DNA from: Lepturacanthus savala
Taxonomy: Eukaryota > Chordata > Actinopteri > Scombriformes > Trichiuridae
Reading direction: 5' to 3'
DNA: 64,000 bases
Assembly (NCBI GenBank): GCA_030544235.1
Contig: CM060474.1
Coordinates: forward strand, 1,116,001 to 1,180,000
How positions within the stretch are numbered: position 1 is the first letter of the stretch; each line of letters starts with the position of its first letter. Position numbers and translations under genes: made by a program. Positions 50,251-62,501 of the stretch are shown here, in pieces. A model generated the notes under the pieces. The model ran no database searches. It worked only from the letters and a program-made list of their open reading frames with translations, and was not told the DNA's origin.

Positions 50251-53079
50251 TTTGGATCAGAAATTCACCTGGAAAAGCTATTGTTTTCATGTGGTTTGTG
50301 TTTTAAAGTTTTTATTGCTCCATATGCATTCTCTCGGTCTGAAGTGCCCAAAAAGACAAAAAGCTATATAGGCCTAAATCAGTACAATATTTTCATAGAA
50401 AAACTTATTTACCTTTTACTTTATGTGAAATGGGATAGTTTTGGATCAGAAATTCACCTGGAAAAGCTATTGTTTTCATGTGGTTTGTGCTTTAAAGTTT
50501 TTATTGCTCCATATGCATTCTCTCGGTCTGAAGAGCCCAAAAAGACAAAAAGCTATATAGGCCTAAATCAGTACAATATTTTTACAAAAAAACTTATTTA
50601 CCTTTTATTTTATGTGAAATGGTATAGTTTTGGATCAGAAATTCACCTGGAAAGGCTATTGTTTACATGTGGTTTGTGTTTTAAAGTTTTTATTGCTCCA
50701 TATGCATTCTCTCGGTCTGAAGAGAACAAAAAGACAAAAAGCTATGTAGGCCTAAATCAGTACAATATTTTTACAGAAAATCTTATTTACCTTTTACTAT
50801 ATGTAAAATGGTATAGTTTTGGATCAGAAATTCACCTGGAAAAGCTATTGTTTTCATGTGGTTTGTGTTTTAAAGTTTTTATTGCTCCATATGCATTCTC
50901 TCGGTCGGAAGAGCACAAAAAGACCAAAAGCTATGTAGGCCTAAATCAGTACAATATTTTCATAGAAAAACTTATTTACCTTTTACTTTATGTGAAATGG
51001 GATAGTTTTGGATCAGAAATTCACCTGGAAAAGCTATTGTTTTCATGTGGTTTGTGCTTTAAAGTTTTTATTGCTCCATATGCATTCTCTCGGTCTGAAG
51101 AGCCCAAAAAGACAAAAAGCTATATAGGCCTAAATCAGTACAATATTTTTACAAAAAAACTTATTTACCTTTTATTTTATGTGAAATGGTATAGTTTTGG
51201 ATCAGAAATTCACCTGGAAAGGCTATTGTTTACATGTGGTTTGTGTTTTAAAGTTTTTATTGCTCCATATGCATTCTCTCGGTCTGAAGAGAACAAAAAG
51301 ACAAAAAGCTATGTAGGCCTAAATCAGTACAATATTTTTACAGAAAATCTTATTTACCTTTTACTATATGTAAAATGGTATAGTTTTGGATCAGAAATTC
51401 ACCTGGAAAAGCTATTGTTTTCATGTGGTTTGTGTTTTAAAGTTTTTATTGCTCCATATGCATTCTCTCGGTCTGAAGTGCCCAAAAAGACAAAAAGCTA
51501 TATAGGCCTAAATCAGTACAATATTTTCATAGAAAAACTTATTTACCTTTTACTTTATGTGAAATGGGATAGTTTTGGATCAGAAATTCACCTGGAAAAG
51601 CTATTGTTTTCATGTGGTTTGTGCTTTAAAGTTTTTATTGCTCCATATGCATTCTCTCGGTCTGAAGAGAACAAAAAGACAAAAAGCTATGTAGGCCTAA
51701 ATCAGTACAATATTTTTACAGAAAATCTTATTTACCTTTTACTATATGTAAAATGGTATAGTTTTGGATCAGAAATTCACCTGGAAAAGCTATTGTTTTC
51801 ATGTGGTTTGTGTTTTAAAGTTTTTATTGCTCCATATGCATTCTCTCGGTCTGAAGAGAACAAAAAGACAAAAAGCTATGTAGGCCTAAATAATATTTTT
51901 ACAGAAAATCTTATTTACCTTTTACTATATGTAAAATGGTATAGTTTTGGATCAGAAATTCACCTGGAAAAGCTATTGTTTTCATGTCGTTTGTGTTTTA
52001 AAGTTTTTATTGCTCCATATGCATTCTCTCGGTCTGAAGAGCCCAAAAAGACAAAAAGCTATATAGGCCTAAATCAGTACAATATTTTTACAAAAAAACT
52101 TATTTACCTTTTATTTTATGTGAAATGGTATAGTTTTGGATCAGAAATTCACCTGGAAAAGCTATTGTTTTCATGTGGTATGTGTTTTAACGTTTTTATT
52201 GCTCCATATGCATTCTCTCGGTCTGAAGAGAACAAAAACACAAAAAGCTATGTAGGCCTAAATCAGTACAATATTTTTACAGAAAATCTTATTTACCTTT
52301 TACTATATGTAAAATGGTATAGTTTTGGATCAGAAATTCACCTGGAAAAGCTATTGTTTTCATGTGGTTTGTGTTTTAAAGTTTTTATTGCTCCATATGC
52401 ATTCTCTCGGTCGGAAGAGCACAAAAAGACCAAAAGCTATGTAGGCCTAAATCAGTACAATATTTTTACAGAAAATCTTATTTACCTTTTACTATATGTA
52501 AAATGGTATAGTTTTGGATCAGAAATTCACCTGGAAAAGCTATTGTTTTCATGTGGTTTGTGTTTTAAAGTTTTTATTGCTCCATATGCATTCTCTCGGT
52601 CTGAAGAGCCCAAAAAGACAAAAAGCTATATAGGCCTAAATCAGTACAATATTTTCATAGAAAAACTTATTTACCTTTTACTTTATGTGAAATGGTATAG
52701 TTTTGGATCAGAAATTCACCTGGAAAAGCTATTGTTTTCATGTGGTTTGTGTTTTAAAGTTTTTATTGCTCCATATGCATTCTCTCGGTCTGAAGAGAAC
52801 AAAAAGACAAAAAGCTATGTAGGCCTAAATCAGTACAATATTTTTACAGAAAATCTTATTTACCTTTTACTATATGTAAAATGGTATAGTTTTGGATCAG
52901 AAATTCACCTGGAAAAGCTATTGTTTTCATGTGGTTTGTGTTTTAAAGTTTTTATTGCTCCATATGCATTCTCTCGGTCTGAAGAGAACAAAAAGACAAA
53001 AAGCTAAGTAAGCCTAAATCAGTACAATATTTTTATAGAAAAACTTATTTACCTTTTACTTTATGTGAAATGGTATAGT
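50251..53079 (+). repeat. 15-mer HOR of 2,829 bp (domain V, unit 1)
   Basis: Begins with the gaagtgccc monomer, then a gtgctttaaag monomer and a ggaaaggctattgtttac monomer. That trio partly repeats twice more inside the unit, giving an internal triplet expansion near 50.25-51.76 kb. Then a gagaac monomer, a 183-bp monomer (junction 51,891), E (tgtcgtttg), tgtggtatgtg with ttaacgttttt and aaaacacaaaaag, and four more. It ends with the agctaagtaagcc monomer (TAA at 53,005-53,007). Confidence 0.88.
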
Positions 53080-56000
53080 TTTGGATCAGAAATTCACCTG
53101 GAAAAGCTATTGTTTTCATGTGGTTTGTGTTTTAAAGTTTTTATTGCTCCATATGCATTCTCTCGGTCTGAAGTGCCCAAAAAGACAAAAAGCTATATAG
53201 GCCTAAATCAGTACAATATTTTCATAGAAAAACTTATTTACCTTTTACTTTATGTGAAATGGGATAGTTTTGGATCAGAAATTCACCTGGAAAAGCTATT
53301 GTTTTCATGTGGTTTGTGCTTTAAAGTTTTTATTGCTCCATATGCATTCTCTCGGTCTGAAGAGCCCAAAAAGACAAAAAGCTATATAGGCCTAAATCAG
53401 TACAATATTTTTACAAAAAAACTTATTTACCTTTTATTTTATGTGAAATGGTATAGTTTTGGATCAGAAATTCACCTGGAAAGGCTATTGTTTACATGTG
53501 GTTTGTGTTTTAAAGTTTTTATTGCTCCATATGCATTCTCTCGGTCTGAAGAGAACAAAAAGACAAAAAGCTATGTAGGCCTAAATCAGTACAATATTTT
53601 TACAGAAAATCTTATTTACCTTTTACTATATGTAAAATGGTATAGTTTTGGATCAGAAATTCACCTGGAAAAGCTATTGTTTTCATGTGGTTTGTGTTTT
53701 AAAGTTTTTATTGCTCCATATGCATTCTCTCGGTCTGAAGAGAACAAAAAGACAAAAAGCTATGTAGGCCTAAATAATATTTTTACAGAAAATCTTATTT
53801 ACCTTTTACTATATGTAAAATGGTATAGTTTTGGATCAGAAATTCACCTGGAAAAGCTATTGTTTTCATGTCGTTTGTGTTTTAAAGTTTTTATTGCTCC
53901 ATATGCATTCTCTCGGTCTGAAGAGCCCAAAAAGACAAAAAGCTATATAGGCCTAAATCAGTACAATATTTTTACAAAAAAACTTATTTACCTTTTATTT
54001 TATGTGAAATGGTATAGTTTTGGATCAGAAATTCACCTGGAAAAGCTATTGTTTTCATGTGGTATGTGTTTTAACGTTTTTATTGCTCCATATGCATTCT
54101 CTCGGTCTGAAGAGAACAAAAACACAAAAAGCTATGTAGGCCTAAATCAGTACAATATTTTTACAGAAAATCTTATTTACCTTTTACTATATGTAAAATG
54201 GTATAGTTTTGGATCAGAAATTCACCTGGAAAAGCTATTGTTTTCATGTGGTTTGTGTTTTAAAGTTTTTATTGCTCCATATGCATTCTCTCGGTCTGAA
54301 GAGCCCAAAAAGACAAAAAGCTATATAGGCCTAAATCAGTACAATATTTTCACAGAAAAACTTATTTACCTTTTACTTTATGTGAAATGGTATAGTTTTG
54401 GATCAGAAATTCACCTGGAAAAGCTATTGTTTTCATGTGGTTTGTGTTTTAAAGTTTTTATTGCTCCATATGCATTCTCTCGGTCTGAAGAGCCCAAAAA
54501 GACAAAAAGCTATATAGGCCTAAATCAGTACAATATTTTCATAGAAAATCTTATTTACCTTTTACTATATGTAAAATGGTATAGTTTTGGATCAGAAATT
54601 CACCTGGAAAAGCTATTGTTTTCATGTGGTTTGTGTTTTAAAGTTTTTATTGCTCCATATGCATTCTCTCGGTCGGAAGAGCACAAAAAGACAAAAAGCT
54701 ATATAGGCCTAAATCAGTACAATATTTTCATAGAAAAACTTATTTACCTTTTACTTTATGTGAAATGGTATAGTTTTGGATCAGAAATTCACTTGGAAAA
54801 GCTATTGTTTTCATGTGGTTTGTGTTTTAAAGTTTTTATTGCTCCATATGCATTCTCTCGGTCGGAAGAGCACAACAAGACCAAAAGCTATGTAGGCCTA
54901 AATCAGTACAATATTTTTACAGAAAATCTTATTTACCTTTTACTATATGTAAAATGGTATAGTTTTGGATCAGAAATTCTCCTGGAAAAGTTATTGTTTT
55001 CATGTGGTTTGTGTTTTAAAGTTTTTATTGCTCCATATGCATTCTCTTGGTCTGAAGAGCCCAAAAAGACAAAAAGCTATATAGGCCTAAATCAGTACAA
55101 TATTTTCATAGAAAAACTTATTTACCTTTTACTTTATGTGAAATGGTATAGTTTTGGATCAGAAATTCACCTGGAAAAGCTATGGTTTTCATGTGATTTG
55201 TGTTTTAAAGTTTTTATTGCTCCATATGCATTCTCTCGGTCTGAAGAGAACAAAAAGACAAAAAGCTATGTAAGCCTAAATCAGAACAATATTTTTATAG
55301 AAAATCTTATTTACCTTTTACTTTATGTGAAATGGTATAGTTTTGGATCAGAAATTCACCTGGAAAAGCTATTGTTTTCATGTGGTTTGTGTTTTAAAGT
55401 TTTTATTGCTCCATATGCATTCTCTCGGTCTGAAGAGCCCAAAAAGACAAAAAGCTATATAGGCCTAAATCAGTACAATATTTTCATAGAAAAAACTCAT
55501 TTACCTTTTACTTTATGTGAAATGGTATAGTTTTGCATCAGAAATTCACCTGGAAAAGCTATGGTTTTCATGTGGTTTGTGTTTTAAAGTTTTTATTGCT
55601 CCATATGCATTCTCTCGGTCTGAAGAGAACAAAAAGACAAAAAGCTATGTAGGCCTAAATCAGTACAATATTTTTACATAAAATCTTATTTACCTTTTAC
55701 TATATGTAAAATGGTATAGTTTTGGAATTGAAATTCACCTGGAAAAGCTATTGTTTTCATGTGGTTTGTGTTTTAAAGTTTTTATTGCTCCATATGCATT
55801 CTCTCGGTCTGAAGAGCCCAAAAAGACAAAAAGCTATATAGGCCTAAATCAGTACAATATTTTTACAGAAAATCTTATTTACCTTTTACTATATGTAAAA
55901 TGGTATAGTTTTGGATCAGAAATTCACCTGGAAAGGCTATTGTTTACATGTGGTTTGTGTTTTAAAGTTTTTATTGCTTCATATGCATTCTCTCGGTCTG

Positions 56001-57226
56001 AAGAGAACAAAAAGACAAAAAGCTATGTAGGCCTAAATCAGTACAATATTTTTACAGAAAATCTTATTTACCTTTTACTATATGTAAAATGGTATAGTTT
56101 TGGATCAGAAATTCACCTGGAAAAGCTATTGTTTTCATGTGGTTTGTGTTTTAAAGTTTTTATTGCTCCATATGCATTCTCTCGGTCTGAAGAGAACAAA
56201 AAGACAAAAAGCTATGTAGGCCTAAATAATATTTTTACAGAAAATCTTATTTACCTTTTACTATATGTAAAATGGTATAGTTCTGGATCAGAAATTCACC
56301 TGGAAAAGCTATTGTTTTCATGTCGTTTGTGTTTTAAAGTTTTTATTGCTCCATATGCATTCTCTCGGTCTGAAGAGCCCAAAAAGACAAAAAGCTATAT
56401 AGGCCTAAATCAGTACAATATTTTTACAAAAAAACTTATTTACCTTTTATTTTATGTGAAATGGTATAGTTTTGGATCAGAAATTCACCTGGAAAAGCTA
56501 TTGTTTTCATGTGGTACATGTTTTAAAGTTTTTATTGCTCCATATGCATTCTCTCGGTCTGAAGAGAACAAAAACACAAAAAGCTATGTAGGCCTAAATC
56601 AGTACAATATTTTTACAGAAAATCTTATTTACCTTTTACTATATGTAAAATGGTATAGTTTTGGATCAGAAATTCACCTGGAAAAGCTATTGTTTTCATG
56701 TGGTTTGTGTTTTAAAGTTTTTATTGCTCCATATGCATTCTCTCGGTCTGAAGAGCCCAAAAAGACAAAAAGCTATATAGGCCTAAATCAGTACAATATT
56801 TTCATAGAAAAACTTATTTACCTTTTACTTTATGTGAAATGGTATAGTTTTGGATCAGAAATTCACCTGGAAAAGCTATTGTTTTCATGTGGTTTGTGTT
56901 TTAAAGTTTTTATTGCTCCATATGCATTCTCTCGGTCTGAAGAGAACAAAAAGACAAAAAGCTATGTAGGCCTAAATCAGTACAATATTTTTACAGAAAA
57001 TCTTATTTACCTTTTACTATATGTAAAATGGTATAGTTTTGGATCAGAAATTCACCTGGAAAAGCTATTGTTTTCATGTGGTTTGTGTTTTAAAGTTTTT
57101 ATTGCTCCATATGCATTCTCTCGGTCTGAAGAGAACAAAAAGACAAAAAGCTAAGTAAGCCTAAATCAGTACAATATTTTTATAGAAAAACTTATTTACC
57201 TTTTACTTTATGTGAAATGGTATAGT
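53080..57226 (+). repeat. 22-mer HOR of 4,147 bp (domain V, unit 2)
   Basis: Starts with the gaagtgccc trio and ends with agctaagtaagcc (TAA 57,152-57,154). It holds two 183-bp monomers (junctions 53,775 and 56,227) and one extra A (55,490-55,495): 22 x 189 - 12 + 1 = 4,147. Unusual monomers lie at about 54.8-55.75 kb: attctcctgg, ctcttggtctg, gctatggttttc, tttgcatcag (55,535) and ttggaattgaaattc (55,723-55,737), the last two without the GATC site. Confidence 0.88.
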
Positions 57227-59482
57227 TTTGGATCAGAAATTCACCTGGAAAAGCTATTGTTTTCATGTGGTTTGTGTTTTAAAGTTTTTATTGCTCCATA
57301 TGCATTCTCTCGGTCTGAAGTGCCCAAAAAGACAAAAAGCTATATAGGCCTAAATCAGTACAATATTTTCATAGAAAAACTTATTTACCTTTTACTTTAT
57401 GTGAAATGGGATAGTTTTGGATCAGAAATTCACCTGGAAAAGCTATTGTTTTCATGTGGTTTGTGCTTTAAAGTTTTTATTGCTCCATATGCATTCTCTC
57501 GGTCTGAAGAGCCCAAAAAGACAAAAAGCTATATAGGCCTAAATCAGTACAATATTTTTACAAAAAAACTTATTTACCTTTTATTTTATGTGAAATGGTA
57601 TAGTTTTGGATCAGAAATTCACCTGGAAAGGCTATTGTTTACATGTGGTTTGTGTTTTAAAGTTTTTATTGCTCCATATGCATTCTCTCGGTCTGAAGAG
57701 AACAAAAAGACAAAAAGCTATGTAGGCCTAAATCAGTACAATATTTTTACAGAAAATCTTATTTACCTTTTACTATATGTAAAATGGTATAGTTTTGGAT
57801 CAGAAATTCACCTGGAAAAGCTATTGTTTTCATGTGGTTTGTGTTTTAAAGTTTTTATTGCTCCATATGCATTCTCTCGGTCTGAAGAGAACAAAAAGAC
57901 AAAAAGCTATGTAGGCCTAAATAATATTTTTACAGAAAATCTTATTTACCTTTTACTATATGTAAAATGGTATAGTTTTGGATCAGAAATTCACCTGGAA
58001 AAGCTATTGTTTTCATGTCGTTTGTGTTTTAAAGTTTTTATTGCTCCATATGCATTCTCTCGGTCTGAAGAGCCCAAAAAGACAAAAAGCTATATAGGCC
58101 TAAATCAGTACAATATTTTTACAAAAAAACTTATTTACCTTTTATTTTATGTGAAATGGTATAGTTTTGGATCAGAAATTCACCTGGAAAAGCTATTGTT
58201 TTCATGTGGTATGTGTTTTAACGTGTTTATTGCTCCATATGCATTCTCTCGGTCTGAAGAGCCCAAAAAGACAAAAAGCTATATAGGCCTAAATCAGTAC
58301 AATATTTTTACTGAAAATCTTATTTACCTTTTACTATATGTAAAATGGTATAGTTTTGGATCAGAAATTCACCTGGAAAACCTATTGTTTTCATGTGGTT
58401 TGTGTTTTAAAGTTTTTATTGCTCCATATGCATTCTCTCGGTCTGAAGAGAACAAAAAGACAAAAAGCTATGTAGGCCTAAATAATATTTTTACAGAAAA
58501 TCTTATTTACCTTTTACTATATGTAAAATGGTATAGTTTTGGATCAGAAATTCACCTGGAAAAGCTATTGTTTTCATGTCGTTTGTGTTTTAAAGTTTTT
58601 ATTGCTCCATATGCATTCTCTCGGTCTGAAGAGCCCAAAAAGACAAAAAGCTATATAGGCCTAAATCAGTACAATATTTTTACAAAAAAACTTATTTACC
58701 TTTTATTTTATGTGAAATGGTATAGTTTTGGATCAGAAATTCACCTGGAAAAGCTATTGTTTTCATGTGGTACATGTTTTAAAGTTTTTATTGCTCCATA
58801 TGCATTCTCTCGGTCTGAAGAGAACAAAAACACAAAAAGCTATGTAGGCCTAAATCAGTACAATATTTTTACAGAAAATCTTATTTACCTTTTACTATAT
58901 GTAAAATGGTATAGTTTTGGATCAGAAATTCACCTGGAAAAGCTATTGTTTTCATGTGGTTTGTGTTTTAAAGTTTTTATTGCTCCATATGCATTCTCTC
59001 GGTCTGAAGAGCCCAAAAAGACAAAAAGCTATATAGGCCTAAATCAGTACAATATTTTCATAGAAAAACTTATTTACCTTTTACTTTATGTGAAATGGTA
59101 TAGTTTTGGATCAGAAATTCACCTGGAAAAGCTATTGTTTTCATGTGGTTTGTGTTTTAAAGTTTTTATTGCTCCATATGCATTCTCTCGGTCTGAAGAG
59201 AACAAAAAGACAAAAAGCTATGTAGGCCTAAATCAGTACAATATTTTTACAGAAAATCTTATTTACCTTTTACTATATGTAAAATGGTATAGTTTTGGAT
59301 CAGAAATTCACCTGGAAAAGCTATTGTTTTCATGTGGTTTGTGTTTTAAAGTTTTTATTGCTCCATATGCATTCTCTCGGTCTGAAGAGAACAAAAAGAC
59401 AAAAAGCTAAGTAAGCCTAAATCAGTACAATATTTTTATAGAAAAACTTATTTACCTTTTACTTTATGTGAAATGGTATAGT
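57227..59482 (+). repeat. 12-mer HOR of 2,256 bp (domain V, unit 3)
   Basis: Starts with the gaagtgccc trio and ends with agctaagtaagcc (TAA 59,408-59,410). Two 183-bp monomers (junctions 57,922 and 58,483) give 12 x 189 - 12 = 2,256. Private: acgtgtttattg near 58,213, tttactgaaaat near 58,308. It includes a tgtggtacatg monomer also found in unit 2. Confidence 0.88.
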
Positions 59483-62400
59483 TTTGGATCAGAAATTCAC
59501 CTGGAAAAGCTATTGTTTTCATGTGGTTTGTGTTTTAAAGTTTTTATTGCTCCATATGCATTCTCTCGGTCTGAAGTGCCCAAAAAGACAAAAAGCTATA
59601 TAGGCCTAAATCAGTACAATATTTTCATAGAAAAACTTATTTACCTTTTACTTTATGTGAAATGGGATAGTTTTGGATCAGAAATTCACCTGGAAAAGCT
59701 ATTGTTTTCATGTGGTTTGTGCTTTAAAGTTTTTATTGCTCCATATGCATTCTCTCGGTCTGAAGAGCCCAAAAAGACAAAAAGCTATATAGGCCTAAAT
59801 CAGTACAATATTTTTACAAAAAAACTTATTTACCTTTTATTTTATGTGAAATGGTATAGTTTTGGATCAGAAATTCACCTGGAAAGGCTATTGTTTACAT
59901 GTGGTTTGTGTTTTAAAGTTTTTATTGCTCCATATGCATTCTCTCGGTCTGAAGAGAACAAAAAGACAAAAAGCTATGTAGGCCTAAATCAGTACAATAT
60001 TTTTACAGAAAATCTTATTTACCTTTTACTATATGTAAAATGGTATAGTTTTGGATCAGAAATTCACCTGGAAAAGCTATTGTTTTCATGTGGTTTGTGT
60101 TTTAAAGTTTTTATTGCTCCATATGCATTCTCTCGGTCTGAAGAGAACAAAAAGACAAAAAGCTATGTAGGCCTAAATAATATTTTTACAGAAAATCTTA
60201 TTTACCTTTTACTATATGTAAAATGGTATAGTTTTGGATCAGAAATTCACCTGGAAAAGCTATTGTTTTCATGTCGTTTGTGTTTTAAAGTTTTTATTGC
60301 TCCATATGCATTCTCTCGGTCTGAAGAGCCCAAAAAGACAAAAAGCTATATAGGCCTAAATCAGTACAATATTTTTACAAAAAAACTTATTTACCTTTTA
60401 TTTTATGTGAAATGGTATAGTTTTGGATCAGAAATTCACCTGGAAAAGCTATTGTTTTCATGTGGTATGTGTTTTAACGTTTTTATTGCTCCATATGCAT
60501 TCTCTCGGTCTGAAGAGAACAAAAACACAAAAAGCTATGTAGGCCTAAATCAGTACAATATTTTTACAGAAAATCTTATTTACCTTTTACTATATGTAAA
60601 ATGGTATAGTTTTGGATCAGAAATTCACCTGGAAAAGCTATTGTTTTCATGTGGTTTGTGTTTTAAAGTTTTTATTGCTCCATATGCATTCTCTCGGTCG
60701 GAAGAGCACAAAAAGACCAAAAGCTATGTAGGCCTAAATCAGTACAATATTTTTACAGAAAATCTTATTTACCTTTTACTATATGTAAAATGGTATAGTT
60801 TTGGATCAGAAATTCACCTGGAAAAGCTATTGTTTTCATGTGGTTTGTGTTTTAAAGTTTTTATTGCTCCATATGCATTCTCTCGGTCTGAAGAGCCCAA
60901 AAAGACAAAAAGCTATATAGGCCTAAATCAGTACAATATTTTCACAGAAAAACTTATTTACCTTTTACTTTATGTGAAATGGTATAGTTTTGGATCAGAA
61001 ATTCACCTGGAAAAGCTATTGTTTTCATGTGGTTTGTGTTTTAAAGTTTTTATTGCTCCATATGCATTCTCTCGGTCTGAAGAGCCCAAAAAGACAAAAA
61101 GCTATATAGGCCTAAATCAGTACAATATTTTCATAGAAAATCTTATTTACCTTTTACTATATGTAAAATGGTATAGTTTTGGATCAGAAATTCACCTGGA
61201 AAAGCTATTGTTTTCATGTGGTTTGTGTTTTAAAGTTTTTATTGCTCCATATGCATTCTCTCGGTCGGAAGAGCACAAAAAGACAAAAAGCTATATAGGC
61301 CTAAATCAGTACAATATTTTCATAGAAAAACTTATTTACCTTTTACTTTATGTGAAATGGTATAGTTTTGGATCAGAAATTCACTTGGAAAAGCTATTGT
61401 TTTCATGTGGTTTGTGTTTTAAAGTTTTTATTGCTCCATATGCATTCTCTCGGTCGGAAGAGCACAACAAGACCAAAAGCTATGTAGGCCTAAATCAGTA
61501 CAATATTTTTACAGAAAATCTTATTTACCTTTTACTATATGTAAAATGGTATAGTTTTGGATCAGAAATTCTCCTGGAAAAGTTATTGTTTTCATGTGGT
61601 TTGTGTTTTAAAGTTTTTATTGCTCCATATGCATTCTCTTGGTCTGAAGAGCCCAAAAAGACAAAAAGCTATATAGGCCTAAATCAGTACAATATTTTCA
61701 TAGAAAAACTTATTTACCTTTTACTTTATGTGAAATGGTATAGTTTTGGATCAGAAATTCACCTGGAAAAGCTATGGTTTTCATGTGGTTTGTGTTTTAA
61801 AGTTTTTATTGCTCCATATGCATTCTCTCGGTCTGAAGAGAACAAAAAGACAAAAAGCTATGTAAGCCTAAATCAGAACAATATTTTTATAGAAAATCTT
61901 ATTTACCTTTTACTTTATGTGAAATGGTATAGTTTTGGATCAGAAATTCACCTGGAAAAGCTATTGTTTTCATGTGGTTTGTGTTTTAAAGTTTTTATTG
62001 CTCCATATGCATTCTCTCGGTCTGAAGAGCCCAAAAAGACAAAAAGCTATATAGGCCTAAATCAGTACAATATTTTCATAGAAAAAACTCATTTACCTTT
62101 TACTTTATGTGAAATGGTATAGTTTTGCATCAGAAATTCACCTGGAAAAGCTATGGTTTTCATGTGGTTTGTGTTTTAAAGTTTTTATTGCTCCATATGC
62201 ATTCTCTCGGTCTGAAGAGAACAAAAAGACAAAAAGCTATGTAGGCCTAAATCAGTACAATATTTTTACATAAAATCTTATTTACCTTTTACTATATGTA
62301 AAATGGTATAGTTTTGGAATTGAAATTCACCTGGAAAAGCTATTGTTTTCATGTGGTTTGTGTTTTAAAGTTTTTATTGCTCCATATGCATTCTCTCGGT

Positions 62401-62501
62401 CTGAAGAGCCCAAAAAGACAAAAAGCTATATACGCCTAAATCAGTACAATATTTTTACAGAAAATCTTATTTACCTTTTACTATATGTAAAATGGTATAG
62501 T
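59483..62501 (+). repeat. Domain V, unit 4: near-copy of the first part of unit 2
   Basis: Sixteen monomers. The first six match 53,080 onward at an offset of 6,403 bp. After one additional gagcac monomer the next nine match at 6,592 bp, through the attctcctgg, ctcttggtctg, gctatggttttc, extra-A (62,082-62,087), tttgcatcag and ttggaattgaaattc monomers. One 183-bp monomer has its junction at 60,178. Private: atacgcctaaat near 62,431. Confidence 0.88.

Larger units (their letters stand above)
9262..60232 (+). repeat. 183-bp deletion monomer subfamily (13 dispersed copies)
   Basis: Thirteen monomers read cctaaataatatt, lacking CAGTAC at unit positions 130-135. The last base before the deletion is at 9,390, 19,404, 34,908, 37,359, 42,080, 44,531, 46,982, 51,891, 53,775, 56,227, 57,922, 58,483 and 60,178. 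The deletion is identical in all, so it probably arose once. It occurs on gagccc, gagaac and gggaac backgrounds, which indicates later exchange between classes. Confidence 0.92.

Noticed and set aside
55723..55737. ttggaattgaaattc as a foreign insertion or integration site
   Set aside because: It is a small substitution cluster at the GATC position within a normal-length monomer, copied again at 62,315-62,329.
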